The notes beneath the pieces were generated by a model. It saw only the letters and a program-made list of their open reading frames with translations. It did not search any database and was not told where the DNA came from. Positions 23,384 through 30,367 of a DNA stretch of 30,396 nucleotides are shown here, one piece after another. Position 1 is the stretch's first letter, and each line of letters opens with the position of its first letter. The position numbers and the translations under genes are program-made. The stretch comes from a virus: positions 1 through 30,396 of the IMG/VR virus record IMGVR_UViG_3300048672_000448; one strand, given 5' to 3'.

Positions 23384-24241
23384 TTCAGTAATCAACTGGC
23401 TAACGAGTAGATTTGATATTATGCCTGTTTGTGGCAGTACTTGTTCTTGATTTGGTGAAGGAAGGTAAACAATAGCACAACGACAATTAACAACATTTGC
23501 AGCACTTCCGCTAGGGTCGGCAGGGTACATCATTTGTTCACCACCAACTACAAACATTTCTTCTTTCTTAATAGGCTTATGACCTAACATATTAAGGTGT
23601 GCTTCACGGGTACGCATATCGCTTACAGGTATCCAAGCTTTGTCAAGTTTAAACGGGGAGTCTTGTACGTTTATTTCAGCTGCTTTTGAATTAATAAAAG
23701 TAGTTTCAGTACGTGCAATAGTCAATGCTCTTTTCTTTGCTATTGCTCCACCTGTTTTACTTAATATTTCATCAGCAATTTGTTTTTTTGTTTTGTTCGC
23801 TGCAATGCCTTTTTCAATAGTTTCACGTATTAAGTCTCGTGTGTGTTGTGTTATTTTTGTAACCTTGTCAGCTACTTCTTTTAGTGTAGATATTTTAGCA
23901 AGTTCTGCTATCTTTTCAGCATCACGAAAGGAAATATTAATTGCGTCAGTAGGGTTTTTGTCTTTCTGACTACTTAACTTAAATTGTTCTTTGTGAAACT
24001 TTAAAAACGTCTTCCCTACTTTCGGATAAAACTCATTAAACGCTGTTTTAAACGTTTCTTCTTGAATAATAGAGTTAATTTGACTTAATAGATATTCAAG
24101 TGGATATTCGTTTAAGAATGTTTTAATAACTCTACTTTGTGACTTTAATGTTTTAAAAAAGAAATTTAAAGCATAACGCTCTACTCTATTGTTGAATTTA
24201 GAGTAAACTTTACCGTATGTTATTTTGTCTTTTTTAGTCAT
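23372..24241 (-). CDS. Minor head / head morphogenesis protein (SPP1 gp7 / Mu F-like)
   Basis: The 289-residue protein ends in the Mu F/SPP1 gp7 domain (PF04233): a helical RALTIARTETTFINSKAAEI segment (about 170-189), DKAWIPVSDMRTREAHLNMLGHKPI and GSAANVVNCRCAIVYLPSP, with the hallmark NCRC at about 252-255. The N-terminal part is helical and basic. Family members bind the portal and enter the procapsid, possibly helping DNA retention or ejection. It normally follows the portal gene directly; here a membrane-protein gene lies between. The 3' end overlaps the convergent 83-residue gene by 12 nt. Confidence 0.85.
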   Translation of the reverse strand: MTKKDKITYGKVYSKFNNRVERYALNFFFKTLKSQSRVIKTFLNEYPLEYLLSQINSIIQEETFKTAFNEFYPKVGKTFLKFHKEQFKLSSQKDKNPTDAINISFRDAEKIAELAKISTLKEVADKVTKITQHTRDLIRETIEKGIAANKTKKQIADEILSKTGGAIAKKRALTIARTETTFINSKAAEINVQDSPFKLDKAWIPVSDMRTREAHLNMLGHKPIKKEEMFVVGGEQMMYPADPSGSAANVVNCRCAIVYLPSPNQEQVLPQTGIISNLLVSQLITELFG

Positions 24242-24273
24242 TAAATGAAAATATATTTATTATTTTAGAATAT

Positions 24274-24645
24274 TCACTTTTCTACTAAAATAGAACCTAT
24301 CATATAACTAAATGAAAATGCTCCTATAATAGAAAATAAGATAATTAATATTTCTTGTTTTTCGTCTTGAATAATTTCGCATTTCATCAAGTTAAAATAC
24401 AATATGTCGTTTTTGTTAGAAGTGACATAAATAGAAGGAGAAACTTTTAAATCAAAAACTATATTTTCAGAATTTCTAAGTATTAAATAAAATTCGGCAC
24501 TTTGTCTAAATCCTGCTGACGTTTGAATTTTCCCTAATACAATACACCGTTCTTTATGTTCTTTTCTATAATCATTGTTGATTACAAAGTGCAATGAAAA
24601 TATACTTACGATAAGGCAAAGAAATATTTTTAGATAAAATCTCAT
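24274..24645 (-). CDS. Two-helix membrane protein inserted in the head module
   Basis: A 123-residue protein with an N-terminal hydrophobic segment (about 3-22, FYLKIFLCLIVSIFSLHFVI) and a C-terminal one (about 99-119, ILIILFSIIGAFSFSYMIGSIL). The intervening 75 residues are polar and would face the periplasm or cytoplasm. It interrupts the usual portal - gp7-like order and is flanked by AT-rich gaps (32 and 62 nt) rather than tight overlaps, as expected of a moron. A near-consensus TATATTTA lies on the minus strand in the upstream gap, without a clear -33. Superinfection exclusion or lysogenic conversion is possible; no family is recognised. Confidence 0.55.
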   Translation of the reverse strand: MRFYLKIFLCLIVSIFSLHFVINNDYRKEHKERCIVLGKIQTSAGFRQSAEFYLILRNSENIVFDLKVSPSIYVTSNKNDILYFNLMKCEIIQDEKQEILIILFSIIGAFSFSYMIGSILVEK

Positions 24646-24707
24646 TATAAGTTTTTTTATATTTTATTTATTAAATTGTACGTAAATATATAAAATAACT
24701 TTTATAA

Positions 24708-26093
24708 TTAATACCCTGCCGAAACATTTGCATCGGGTAAAGTGTTTGATAAATCGTCTAAAATAGTTTTACTTGATGAAACTAATATTTTATCTCCGTT
24801 TTCCCCTGCATATTCGCCAAACTTCCACATATCACGTATTTCATTGATAGTAAATGCTTCGGTATCTTTCATTTCCTTTGCTGTATCTCTCAATTCTTTT
24901 TGTATTTCTGGTAATACTGTATAATCAAAATCTAACATTAATCCCTCACCCCAAGATTTGACAAATGACGAATTTAAACAGTTTTTCAACGCTTCAAGTT
25001 CAGGCAATACTCCGTCAGTAATACAGTTTAAACGTGCTTGTTGCATATTATCTTTTGTACTACTTTGATGGTCATTAAATACTACTCGGCTATCAACATG
25101 AAACAATGAACACCATGCTTGTATATCCATCTTATTCGTTTCTAAGATTTGCAAATCAACAGGTGAAAGCCCTATTTGTGCAACCCCTAACGGTAAACTA
25201 TTAACAACTACGCCTTGATTTCCTGCTTCACGTAATCGCTTATTCAAAGCAACATTCATTGAATCAACCGTTTCACCGTCGGGCATTGTTATTGCTGCTC
25301 CAATTAGTTCTTTTGGTACGGTCGGAAACACTAACGTTCTCGCTCCTCTATTTTGTAATGATTCTGATTCTGCTTCTAACGCTGCGTTTGATTTGGTTAA
25401 TAATCCTCTTGCTGCTTGCATTACCGATTGACCTGATAAATGACTACCTGCAACGGTGTAATTAGATGAAAAGTTACGAGCAATCATTATTTGTTCGGTC
25501 GGTATCTTTTCGGCAGGATTACGTGAATCTTGATAGTAGTCAATAATGTTTAATCCGCTACCACTAACCGCTTGAATGTAATTGGCAGGTAATAACCAAA
25601 GTTCTTGCATCTTTTTAGCGTTCAATCCTTCATTTGTAGCAATGCCTTGAATAACAGAACGACCAACGAACTTTTTATAAATGTAAAATCCATAAACAAA
25701 CTCGTCCCACGTCATAGTAGGATTAGGATTTTTTAATACGTCTAAAAGTGGATGGTCTTTTACTTCAGTAAACGCTTTGTTTTTTATTCTTAACGCTTCA
25801 ATGTAGTTTGTGTGACTGCCTTCTTTTCTTAACGCTTGATAGTCTTTCGCTGCTCCTTTGTCCTTTGTGTTGTATAGAATAGGAGGGACTAATGTCATTT
25901 TTCTTGCAGCCCAATCTGCAACGGTAAATATAACATGATTCCCTTCAAAGCCTTTTCTTAAATAAGTGTCTGTATCATCAGCAAAAAATATAACAGGATT
26001 TGCTCCCATCATTCTAAAAATCAAGTTTGCAGGCTGTGCCGAGCTTTGTTGCAAAACAATAGATTTCTTTTTAAAAATATCGAATAATCCCAT
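24708..26093 (-). CDS. Portal protein, HK97-type
   Basis: The 461-residue protein has the order of the HK97/PF04860 portal family. It starts MGLFDIFKKK, with HVIFTVADWAARKMTLVPPILY (about 52-73), a DHPLLDVLKNPNPTMTWDEFVYGFYIYKKFVGRSVIQ block (about 113-149), LWLLPANYIQAV and GQSVMQAARGLLTKSNAALEAESESLQNRGA. A LETNKMDIQAWCSLFHVDSRVVF...SSTKDNMQQARLN crown/stem segment follows. It forms the dodecameric DNA channel at one head vertex and docks the terminase. It follows the large terminase after a 21-nt gap. Confidence 0.92.
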   Translation of the reverse strand: MGLFDIFKKKSIVLQQSSAQPANLIFRMMGANPVIFFADDTDTYLRKGFEGNHVIFTVADWAARKMTLVPPILYNTKDKGAAKDYQALRKEGSHTNYIEALRIKNKAFTEVKDHPLLDVLKNPNPTMTWDEFVYGFYIYKKFVGRSVIQGIATNEGLNAKKMQELWLLPANYIQAVSGSGLNIIDYYQDSRNPAEKIPTEQIMIARNFSSNYTVAGSHLSGQSVMQAARGLLTKSNAALEAESESLQNRGARTLVFPTVPKELIGAAITMPDGETVDSMNVALNKRLREAGNQGVVVNSLPLGVAQIGLSPVDLQILETNKMDIQAWCSLFHVDSRVVFNDHQSSTKDNMQQARLNCITDGVLPELEALKNCLNSSFVKSWGEGLMLDFDYTVLPEIQKELRDTAKEMKDTEAFTINEIRDMWKFGEYAGENGDKILVSSSKTILDDLSNTLPDANVSAGY

Positions 26094-26114
26094 TTTATTT
26101 TTATGTTGTGTGTG

Positions 26115-27458
26115 TTAGTATATTTTCCAAACGACCGATTCGTTGACAAGTTCAAAAGAATAACGCATCATTATCATATCTGAATAATCGGGTGAATGAC
26201 CTAATAACTCTTTTACGTCTTCCTTTCTTAGAACTGATTTTTTGCCGTCAGAATCAATTTTGCTTTGTTTAACGTATTGTAATTCCTCAATAATCTTTTC
26301 TTTGTGTTCTCCTTCAATAGCAAAAAATACCTCGTTCTTATTTATTTTGTCCGATAAACCAAAATAGCATTGTGATTTTAAATTAGTAAAGTTTGCATCT
26401 TGGTTGTTTAGTTGTATTGGTCGGGCATTATTAATGAAACCTTTGCAATGTAAAAAGTCTTTTACTCCGCCGCCTACTCCATCTTCATCGACAATAATAT
26501 TCGATAAAGGTATTTGATATTGTGTTCTTAGTCTATTTATTTCACTTGCTACAAAGTCTAGACCACTTTTATTTATTGTTTCAACTTTTATCAATCTCCA
26601 GCCATTCCAAATTCCTATTACGGTCTTATCTCCTCCATATCTGGCAATATCTGCTGTTATAAACCCTTTGCCTTCGGGAACAAATATATTACTGAAACAG
26701 TTTACAATGTTTTCATAAGGTATTAAAATTGTCGGGTCATCATCATACTCAAAGTTTCCATAAATTAACCTTTCAATAGTAACCCTATTTGCTGTTTTTA
26801 AAATACCTTCAACGTAATCATTAACCTCTGGGCTAGGATTATCTTTTGGTAAAGCAGGAATAAAAACTATTTCGTTAGACTGATTGTCCTCTTTATATGG
26901 TTTATAATACCTAGTATAAACATGGTTTTTGGCAGGGTTAAAAGTTTCTAATACTTTTTTACAAATATTGTACTTATGATTGTTTTTCCTGCCTAATCTA
27001 GTAAATAATATTTCAATTGCTTTATAATCATTTTCAGCACTTTCATCTATTGCTGCCCCTGTTAATTCTAAACCTCCGAACCTTGTGTATAAAGGGTCTG
27101 ATGGTTTATATGCCATGTCAATTAAAAATATAACAGAACCGTTTTTAAAGAATATTGCATTAGCTTGTTGATTATACGAGTAATCTATATCAATTTGTAT
27201 ATTGCACTCTCTAAATACTTTAAATAAGGTCAAAAGAGTTGTTTTCTTTAATGTTACTAATTCTTTCCTTCCAAGTCCCCAATATGTCTCTGGGTAAGCA
27301 ACGCACATAATTGTTAGCCAATAACACAATAAATAACTTTTGCCTGAAAATGCAGAACCTCCATATCCAATAAATAAAGTTTTATTATCAAATAGATATG
27401 TTAGTGCTAAATCTTGTTTTTTTGATGGTTTAAAATTAATTACAATGCCTTCATTCAT
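26115..27458 (-). CDS. Terminase large subunit
   Basis: A 447-residue packaging motor. The ATPase domain carries a Walker A of GGSAFSGKS (33-41), Walker B LTGAAIDESAE (132-142, with D138 and E139) and the coupling motif TFNP (172-175). The RNase H-like nuclease domain has TADIARYGGDK (D270), VDEDGVGGG (D324/D326) and SPDYSDM (D424/D427) as metal-binding candidates. It cuts and pumps DNA into the procapsid. The gene begins directly after the small subunit stop. I cannot tell a pac from a cos mechanism from motifs alone. Confidence 0.93.
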   Translation of the reverse strand: MNEGIVINFKPSKKQDLALTYLFDNKTLFIGYGGSAFSGKSYLLCYWLTIMCVAYPETYWGLGRKELVTLKKTTLLTLFKVFRECNIQIDIDYSYNQQANAIFFKNGSVIFLIDMAYKPSDPLYTRFGGLELTGAAIDESAENDYKAIEILFTRLGRKNNHKYNICKKVLETFNPAKNHVYTRYYKPYKEDNQSNEIVFIPALPKDNPSPEVNDYVEGILKTANRVTIERLIYGNFEYDDDPTILIPYENIVNCFSNIFVPEGKGFITADIARYGGDKTVIGIWNGWRLIKVETINKSGLDFVASEINRLRTQYQIPLSNIIVDEDGVGGGVKDFLHCKGFINNARPIQLNNQDANFTNLKSQCYFGLSDKINKNEVFFAIEGEHKEKIIEELQYVKQSKIDSDGKKSVLRKEDVKELLGHSPDYSDMIMMRYSFELVNESVVWKIY

Positions 27459-27872
27459 TTAGTTTTCTTTATCGTCAACAGTTCTAATTATATTGATTAT
27501 TGGCAACTGTTCTAATTTTTCCCCTTTACTCGTCATGTCTGTTTGTTGTAAAGCCTTTCCGAACATATAATCCCGATAATCTTGCATTGCTTTTGACCTA
27601 GTTCTTTCATCTGTAAACTCTGAAATAATTAATCTAAGTCCTAATGGTTGCGTTGCGTCGTCGGCTACTGCTTTTATTTCTTCTTCCGTTGCTGAAAACA
27701 AAAACGAATAGCACTCAATCAAAGCCTCCTTTGATAATGGCTCAAAACCTTTTTCTTTCATTGCTCTATTGAATTGAGTAAAAGATTTTGGTTTCCTACC
27801 ACTATTTGAGGGCTGATTAGTGCTTGAAAATTGGGTATTTTTCCCAAGTTCTGCAATATTATCTCTTGCCAT
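27459..27872 (-). CDS. Terminase small subunit (putative)
   Basis: A 137-residue protein directly abutting the large terminase. It has a polar N-terminus with NQPSNSGRKPKSFTQF (about 19-34), typical of phage small terminase/DUF5681-type proteins, a helical core (LSKEALIECYSFLFSATEEEIKAVADD) and a LRLIISEFTDERTRSKAMQDYRDYMFG segment. The basic GRKPKS stretch may contact DNA. Small terminases recognise the packaging site and regulate the large subunit. Assignment is mostly from position and size, supported by the N-terminal motif. Confidence 0.75.
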   Translation of the reverse strand: MARDNIAELGKNTQFSSTNQPSNSGRKPKSFTQFNRAMKEKGFEPLSKEALIECYSFLFSATEEEIKAVADDATQPLGLRLIISEFTDERTRSKAMQDYRDYMFGKALQQTDMTSKGEKLEQLPIINIIRTVDDKEN

Positions 27873-27899
27873 ATTTGAACCGATTAATAACCGATTTTA

Positions 27900-28010
27900 T
27901 TAACTTTTTCTTTTAGGGCTTCTTTTTCCTGCTGATGTGCTACTTCTGCCCCTTAAACGCCAATCTTTTAGGCGTTGTTTTTTTCCTTCTCCGCTTGAAC
28001 CACTTGCCAT
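27900..28010 (-). CDS. Very basic 36-aa ORF between nuclease and terminase genes
   Basis: An ATG at 28010 opens a 36-residue frame, MASGSSGEGKKQRLKDWRLR then GRSSTSAGKRSPKRKS. It overlaps the end of the PLD-like gene by 43 nt and fills the otherwise empty gap before the small terminase. More than a quarter of the residues are lysine or arginine, so the product would bind nucleic acid. The length is short enough for chance, but the fit to the gap and the residue bias support a real gene. Function is unknown. Confidence 0.45.
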   Translation of the reverse strand: MASGSSGEGKKQRLKDWRLRGRSSTSAGKRSPKRKS

Positions 28011-28690
28011 AATTTATTACCCCTAAGGGATTTCTTTTTAAAATGTGAATCAATATTATGATTTATTGTTTTATATTTTTCTAAAATATTTTCTTGAAAC
28101 TCTAAATTGAATTGATAAAGTTGTTCGTTTTCCTCAACTACAAATTGCTCAATGTTTGAACTTGACCGCAAATTAGCTGAACCATGAATAATAATAAACT
28201 TTCCACACTCAGTTTCAATTAAACATAACTTACAATGTGTTCCTGCTGCTGCTAATTGAAACTTATTGTCTATGTCAAGTTCTTGATACATATAAGGGAT
28301 TAAATCTCCTTTTTCATGCGAGAAGAAGTAATCACTAATAATTAAGTCTAACTTTTGAACAAAATCACCATCAATTAAATTTCTTAAACTATCAATGTTG
28401 TTTTGTGACATGGACAAAGTTGATATTACCATTCTTTTAACTAGGTAATTTTTTTCAACTATTAATGCTTCAATAAAATCACCAAAAATAAAAGTGCCGT
28501 TTATAATAAAAAAATGGCGGATATTTTTTTCTATTTCAATATTTTTAGCTAGCTTTTTTGCATCTGAATACTTTAAATATCTTTCGTCAATTTCCTCCGA
28601 TTGTGGTGGAGTAATATATCTTGATGAAAACTTTGTATCTATTTTAATGTCTATTACAATAGGTCGAATTTCAATAGGATTAATTAACAT
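27968..28690 (-). CDS. PLD-like nuclease-family protein
   Basis: A 240-residue protein with one phospholipase D-type HKD motif: THCKLCLIETECGKFIIIHG then SANLRSSSNIEQ, giving H152, K154 and the G170-S171...N173 segment, with E181 after it. One HKD copy is typical of Nuc-like endonucleases that dimerise to make an active site. The N-terminal half is mixed alpha/beta and has KNIRHFFIINGTFIFGDFIEAL. It is the first gene after the leader promoter-terminator and precedes the terminase genes, so a role in packaging, DNA processing or host DNA breakdown is plausible. There is no signal peptide. Confidence 0.7.
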   Translation of the reverse strand: MLINPIEIRPIVIDIKIDTKFSSRYITPPQSEEIDERYLKYSDAKKLAKNIEIEKNIRHFFIINGTFIFGDFIEALIVEKNYLVKRMVISTLSMSQNNIDSLRNLIDGDFVQKLDLIISDYFFSHEKGDLIPYMYQELDIDNKFQLAAAGTHCKLCLIETECGKFIIIHGSANLRSSSNIEQFVVEENEQLYQFNLEFQENILEKYKTINHNIDSHFKKKSLRGNKLWQVVQAEKEKNNA

Positions 28691-28711
28691 AATTCATAGG
28701 ATTAAATTTTA

Positions 28712-28740
28712 AAAAATAAGCAGGCAAACATTATGCCTGC
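28712..28740 (-). terminator. Intrinsic terminator ahead of late genes
   Basis: A perfect 7-bp stem, GCAGGCA/TGCCTGC (28740-28734 with 28726-28720), with loop TAATGTT, is followed on the minus strand by TTATTTTTT (28719-28711). G:C content is high for this genome. It acts leftward only, since the plus strand has no U-tract. It sits between the promoter at 28784-28814 and the first late gene. Confidence 0.75.
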
Positions 28741-28783
28741 CATTTAAAAACCTAAACAATTTATCTATGAAAAAACTTTTTAT

Positions 28784-28814
28784 CAAAGTTAAAAAAAAGT
28801 TTGTATTTATCAAA
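28784..28814 (-). promoter_or_regulatory. Leftward promoter-like element ahead of the late genes
   Basis: TTTG (28814-28811) is followed after 19 nt by TAACTTTG (28791-28784), an exact match to the Bacteroidota TAnnTTTG with the same spacing as the antirepressor promoter. Transcription would begin near 28778. The 211-bp gap between 28690 and 28902 also holds two terminators and a 27-codon rightward ORF that I do not accept. Confidence 0.6.
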
Positions 28815-28854
28815 ATTAAATTGTATAAAGATTATTTTTGTAGTTTTTGATTGT

Positions 28855-28881
28855 AAAAAGCACTACCTTTTGAGTAGTGTT
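28855..28881 (-). terminator. Intrinsic terminator of the small early-gene operon
   Basis: On the minus strand CACTAC (28879-28874) pairs with GTAGTG (28866-28861) around a seven-base loop, extendable by a U:G and an A:U pair, and is followed by CTTTTT (28860-28855). It lies 20 nt after the stop of the last small gene (28902), the right place to end that transcript. Confidence 0.65.
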
Positions 28882-28901
28882 ACGGTGAATGAGTGAATAT
28901 T

Positions 28902-29147
28902 TTAATAATTTGACAATGAAGCACCTGATAATACAACAGAATAACAATTATCTTCATTATCTCTGATTTTATAAACATATCCTTCATTGCCTCCTAAATC
29001 TAAGCATTGTCCAAGTTCTGCATTTTGTTGAAAATCTTCAATGTCTTTACAATCTTCTATTACGTCCGTAAAGAAATAATTTTCTTCATTTGATTCAATC
29101 CCTAAAAATGAATCTACTTTTTCTGCTGATAATAATTGATTTGCCAT
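28902..29147 (-). CDS. Small acidic protein, unknown function
   Basis: An 81-residue acidic protein (MANQLLSAEKVDSFLGIESN, then FFTDVIEDCKDIEDF, QCLDLGGNEGYVYKIRDNEDNCYSVVLSGASLSNY). The second half looks like a short beta-sheet. It is the last gene of the right-hand small-gene cluster and is followed after 20 nt by a terminator. A role as an inhibitor, anti-defence protein or peptide carrier would all fit an acidic early protein; nothing in the sequence chooses. Confidence 0.55.
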   Translation of the reverse strand: MANQLLSAEKVDSFLGIESNEENYFFTDVIEDCKDIEDFQQNAELGQCLDLGGNEGYVYKIRDNEDNCYSVVLSGASLSNY

Positions 29148-29191
29148 TTTAGTATTAGTTTAAATTTGAGTAGTGCTTTAGGTAGGACAAA

Positions 29192-29470
29192 TTAATTAAT
29201 TATTTCATATTTTTCTTCTGAAACATTAAAAGCATATCCATAAAAATCTTTTCTCTTTTCTTGATAGTTGTTATATTCTATTCGATCTTCTGTAGTAAGC
29301 GTATATAAGCTATCCATAGACATACTTTGTTTTGAAATAATTTCTTTGTGAGCTAATATAAAAGCACTCAATTCATCATGTTGTTTTTTTAAAGTTTCAT
29401 ATTTTTTTCTTGTAACTCTTTCTTTTGTAAAAGATGATTCACTAATTGGGTTGAAATCTAAATTTTCCAT
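29192..29470 (-). CDS. Small helical protein, unknown function
   Basis: A 92-residue, highly charged, helix-rich protein (TRKKYETLKKQHDELSAFIL, then ILAHKEIISKQSMSMDSLYTLTTEDRIEYNNYQEKRKDFY). The KKYETLKKQHDEL stretch has heptad-like spacing consistent with a short coiled coil. No membrane segment or enzyme motif is visible. It shares short gaps with its neighbours in the small-gene operon. Confidence 0.55.
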   Translation of the reverse strand: MENLDFNPISESSFTKERVTRKKYETLKKQHDELSAFILAHKEIISKQSMSMDSLYTLTTEDRIEYNNYQEKRKDFYGYAFNVSEEKYEIIN

Positions 29471-29484
29471 TGTTTTATAGTGTT

Positions 29485-29793
29485 TTATAATTTATTAATT
29501 TCTACACAAGGGGCATAATTATGCTTACCGTAACCGCAACGAACTTGCACACGTTGGAAAGGTTTATACGCATCAAAATAAGGGTTATCCATAGGCAACT
29601 CAATATCCACCGATATTCCTTTTTCTTTTTCAAAAACGATAATCGAAAGTTTCCAAGCGTTCGGAAATTTTTCATCGGGTAATGTTGCAATGGCTCGTAT
29701 GCTGTCAGCTTTCACGCCCAACATTTCAGCCATTTGCTCGTATGACCAGTCATAATTCCGTTTCATACGAGCAAAGCGTTCTTTCCAAGTCAT
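29485..29793 (-). CDS. Small protein with HTH-like N-terminus
   Basis: The 102-residue protein begins MTWKERFARMKRNYDWSYEQ, and WSYEQMAEMLGVKADSIRAIA at 16-36 reads as a helix-turn-helix of the XRE/Cro type. PNAWKLSIIVFEKEKG follows and the C-terminus is beta-rich (FQRVQVRCGYGKHNYAPCVEI). Its ATG overlaps the upstream stop as ATGA (29790-29793). A DNA-binding regulator of early phage genes is likely. Whether it acts on the nearby palindrome is unknown. Confidence 0.6.
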   Translation of the reverse strand: MTWKERFARMKRNYDWSYEQMAEMLGVKADSIRAIATLPDEKFPNAWKLSIIVFEKEKGISVDIELPMDNPYFDAYKPFQRVQVRCGYGKHNYAPCVEINKL

Positions 29794-30074
29794 AATTTAG
29801 AATAAAAATCTTTGTAAGATTTAATTTCAGTATCGACACCACTAAAATCATTTGTTTCAGCTATCTCAATAATGATGAAATTGCATTTTCTTGCTCCAAT
29901 CATTACTATTTTATTTTCATCTTGAAAACTATCTTTATGAAAATCTTCATCTGAAATTAAGTTGAAAAACTTAAATCCACTTTCCGAAAGAAAAGAAAAT
30001 GTATCTTTCCAAGAGTCAAAAGACATTGCTTCTAAAGCCAATTCTCTTGTTATTTTGTAGTTAGATGCTTCCAT
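29790..30074 (-). CDS. Small protein, unknown function
   Basis: A 94-residue soluble protein (MEASNYKITRELALEAMSFD, then WKDTFSFLSESGFKFFNLIS and IVMIGARKCNFIIIEIAETNDFSGVDTEIKSYKDFYSKL). It alternates helical and beta segments. Its stop overlaps the start of the HTH-like gene by four bases, so the pair is probably translationally coupled. Family not recognised. Confidence 0.55.
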   Translation of the reverse strand: MEASNYKITRELALEAMSFDSWKDTFSFLSESGFKFFNLISDEDFHKDSFQDENKIVMIGARKCNFIIIEIAETNDFSGVDTEIKSYKDFYSKL

Positions 30075-30080
30075 AATTTT

Positions 30081-30272
30081 TTAAATAGCAACAGCCATTC
30101 CGATTTTAATTGCGTTCATAAATCTATTTAATCCTGTTGAATTACCTGATTCAACTATTTGAGAATCAACGGTTATTTTCTCATCGTTTTGGTCTATTAC
30201 AGTAATAATATCAGCACCAAAACGTCCATAACTTCCATTTACTTTGAATTTTTTTCCGATTAGATTTTCCAT
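30081..30272 (-). CDS. Small 63-aa protein, first gene of the right-hand operon
   Basis: A short protein with an SH3-like beta-rich N-terminal half (MENLIGKKFKVNGSYGRFGA, DIITVIDQNDEKITVDSQIVESG) and a hydrophobic C-terminal helix (NRFMNAIKIGMAVAI). It is the promoter-proximal gene of the cluster, starting about 60 nt downstream of the palindromic promoter region, with a 6-nt gap to the next gene. Function unknown. Confidence 0.55.
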   Translation of the reverse strand: MENLIGKKFKVNGSYGRFGADIITVIDQNDEKITVDSQIVESGNSTGLNRFMNAIKIGMAVAI

Positions 30273-30320
30273 TGTCTTGATTGTTTATTGCGTTGTTTGA
30301 TGATATAAAAGTACGAAGAA

Positions 30321-30367
30321 AAAGAATACTATGCAAATATATATTTGCATTTAATGTAATATTCTTT
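30321..30367. promoter_or_regulatory. Nested palindromes with divergent promoter boxes
   Basis: A perfect 20-bp palindrome ATGCAAATATATATTTGCAT (30331-30350) is flanked by a second pair of perfect 8-bp inverted arms, AAAGAATA (30321-30328) and TATTCTTT (30360-30367). Because of its symmetry the palindrome holds TATATTTG, the Bacteroidota -7 consensus, on both strands (leftward at 30341-30334, rightward at 30340-30347). The leftward copy would drive the small-gene operon from 30272. No clear -33 element is seen for either copy, so an activator or repressor site is likely here. Confidence 0.5.

Noticed and set aside
28767-28850. Rightward 27-codon ORF starting MKKLFIKVKKKFVFIKIKLY
   Set aside because: It is short and made of AT-rich low-complexity codons. 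It overlaps the leftward promoter-like element and has no convincing promoter of its own. Chance is the better explanation.
29502-29690. Leftward 62-codon frame within the HTH-like gene
   Set aside because: It lies wholly inside the 102-residue gene in another frame. The longer gene is coupled by ATGA to its upstream neighbour and shows an HTH motif.
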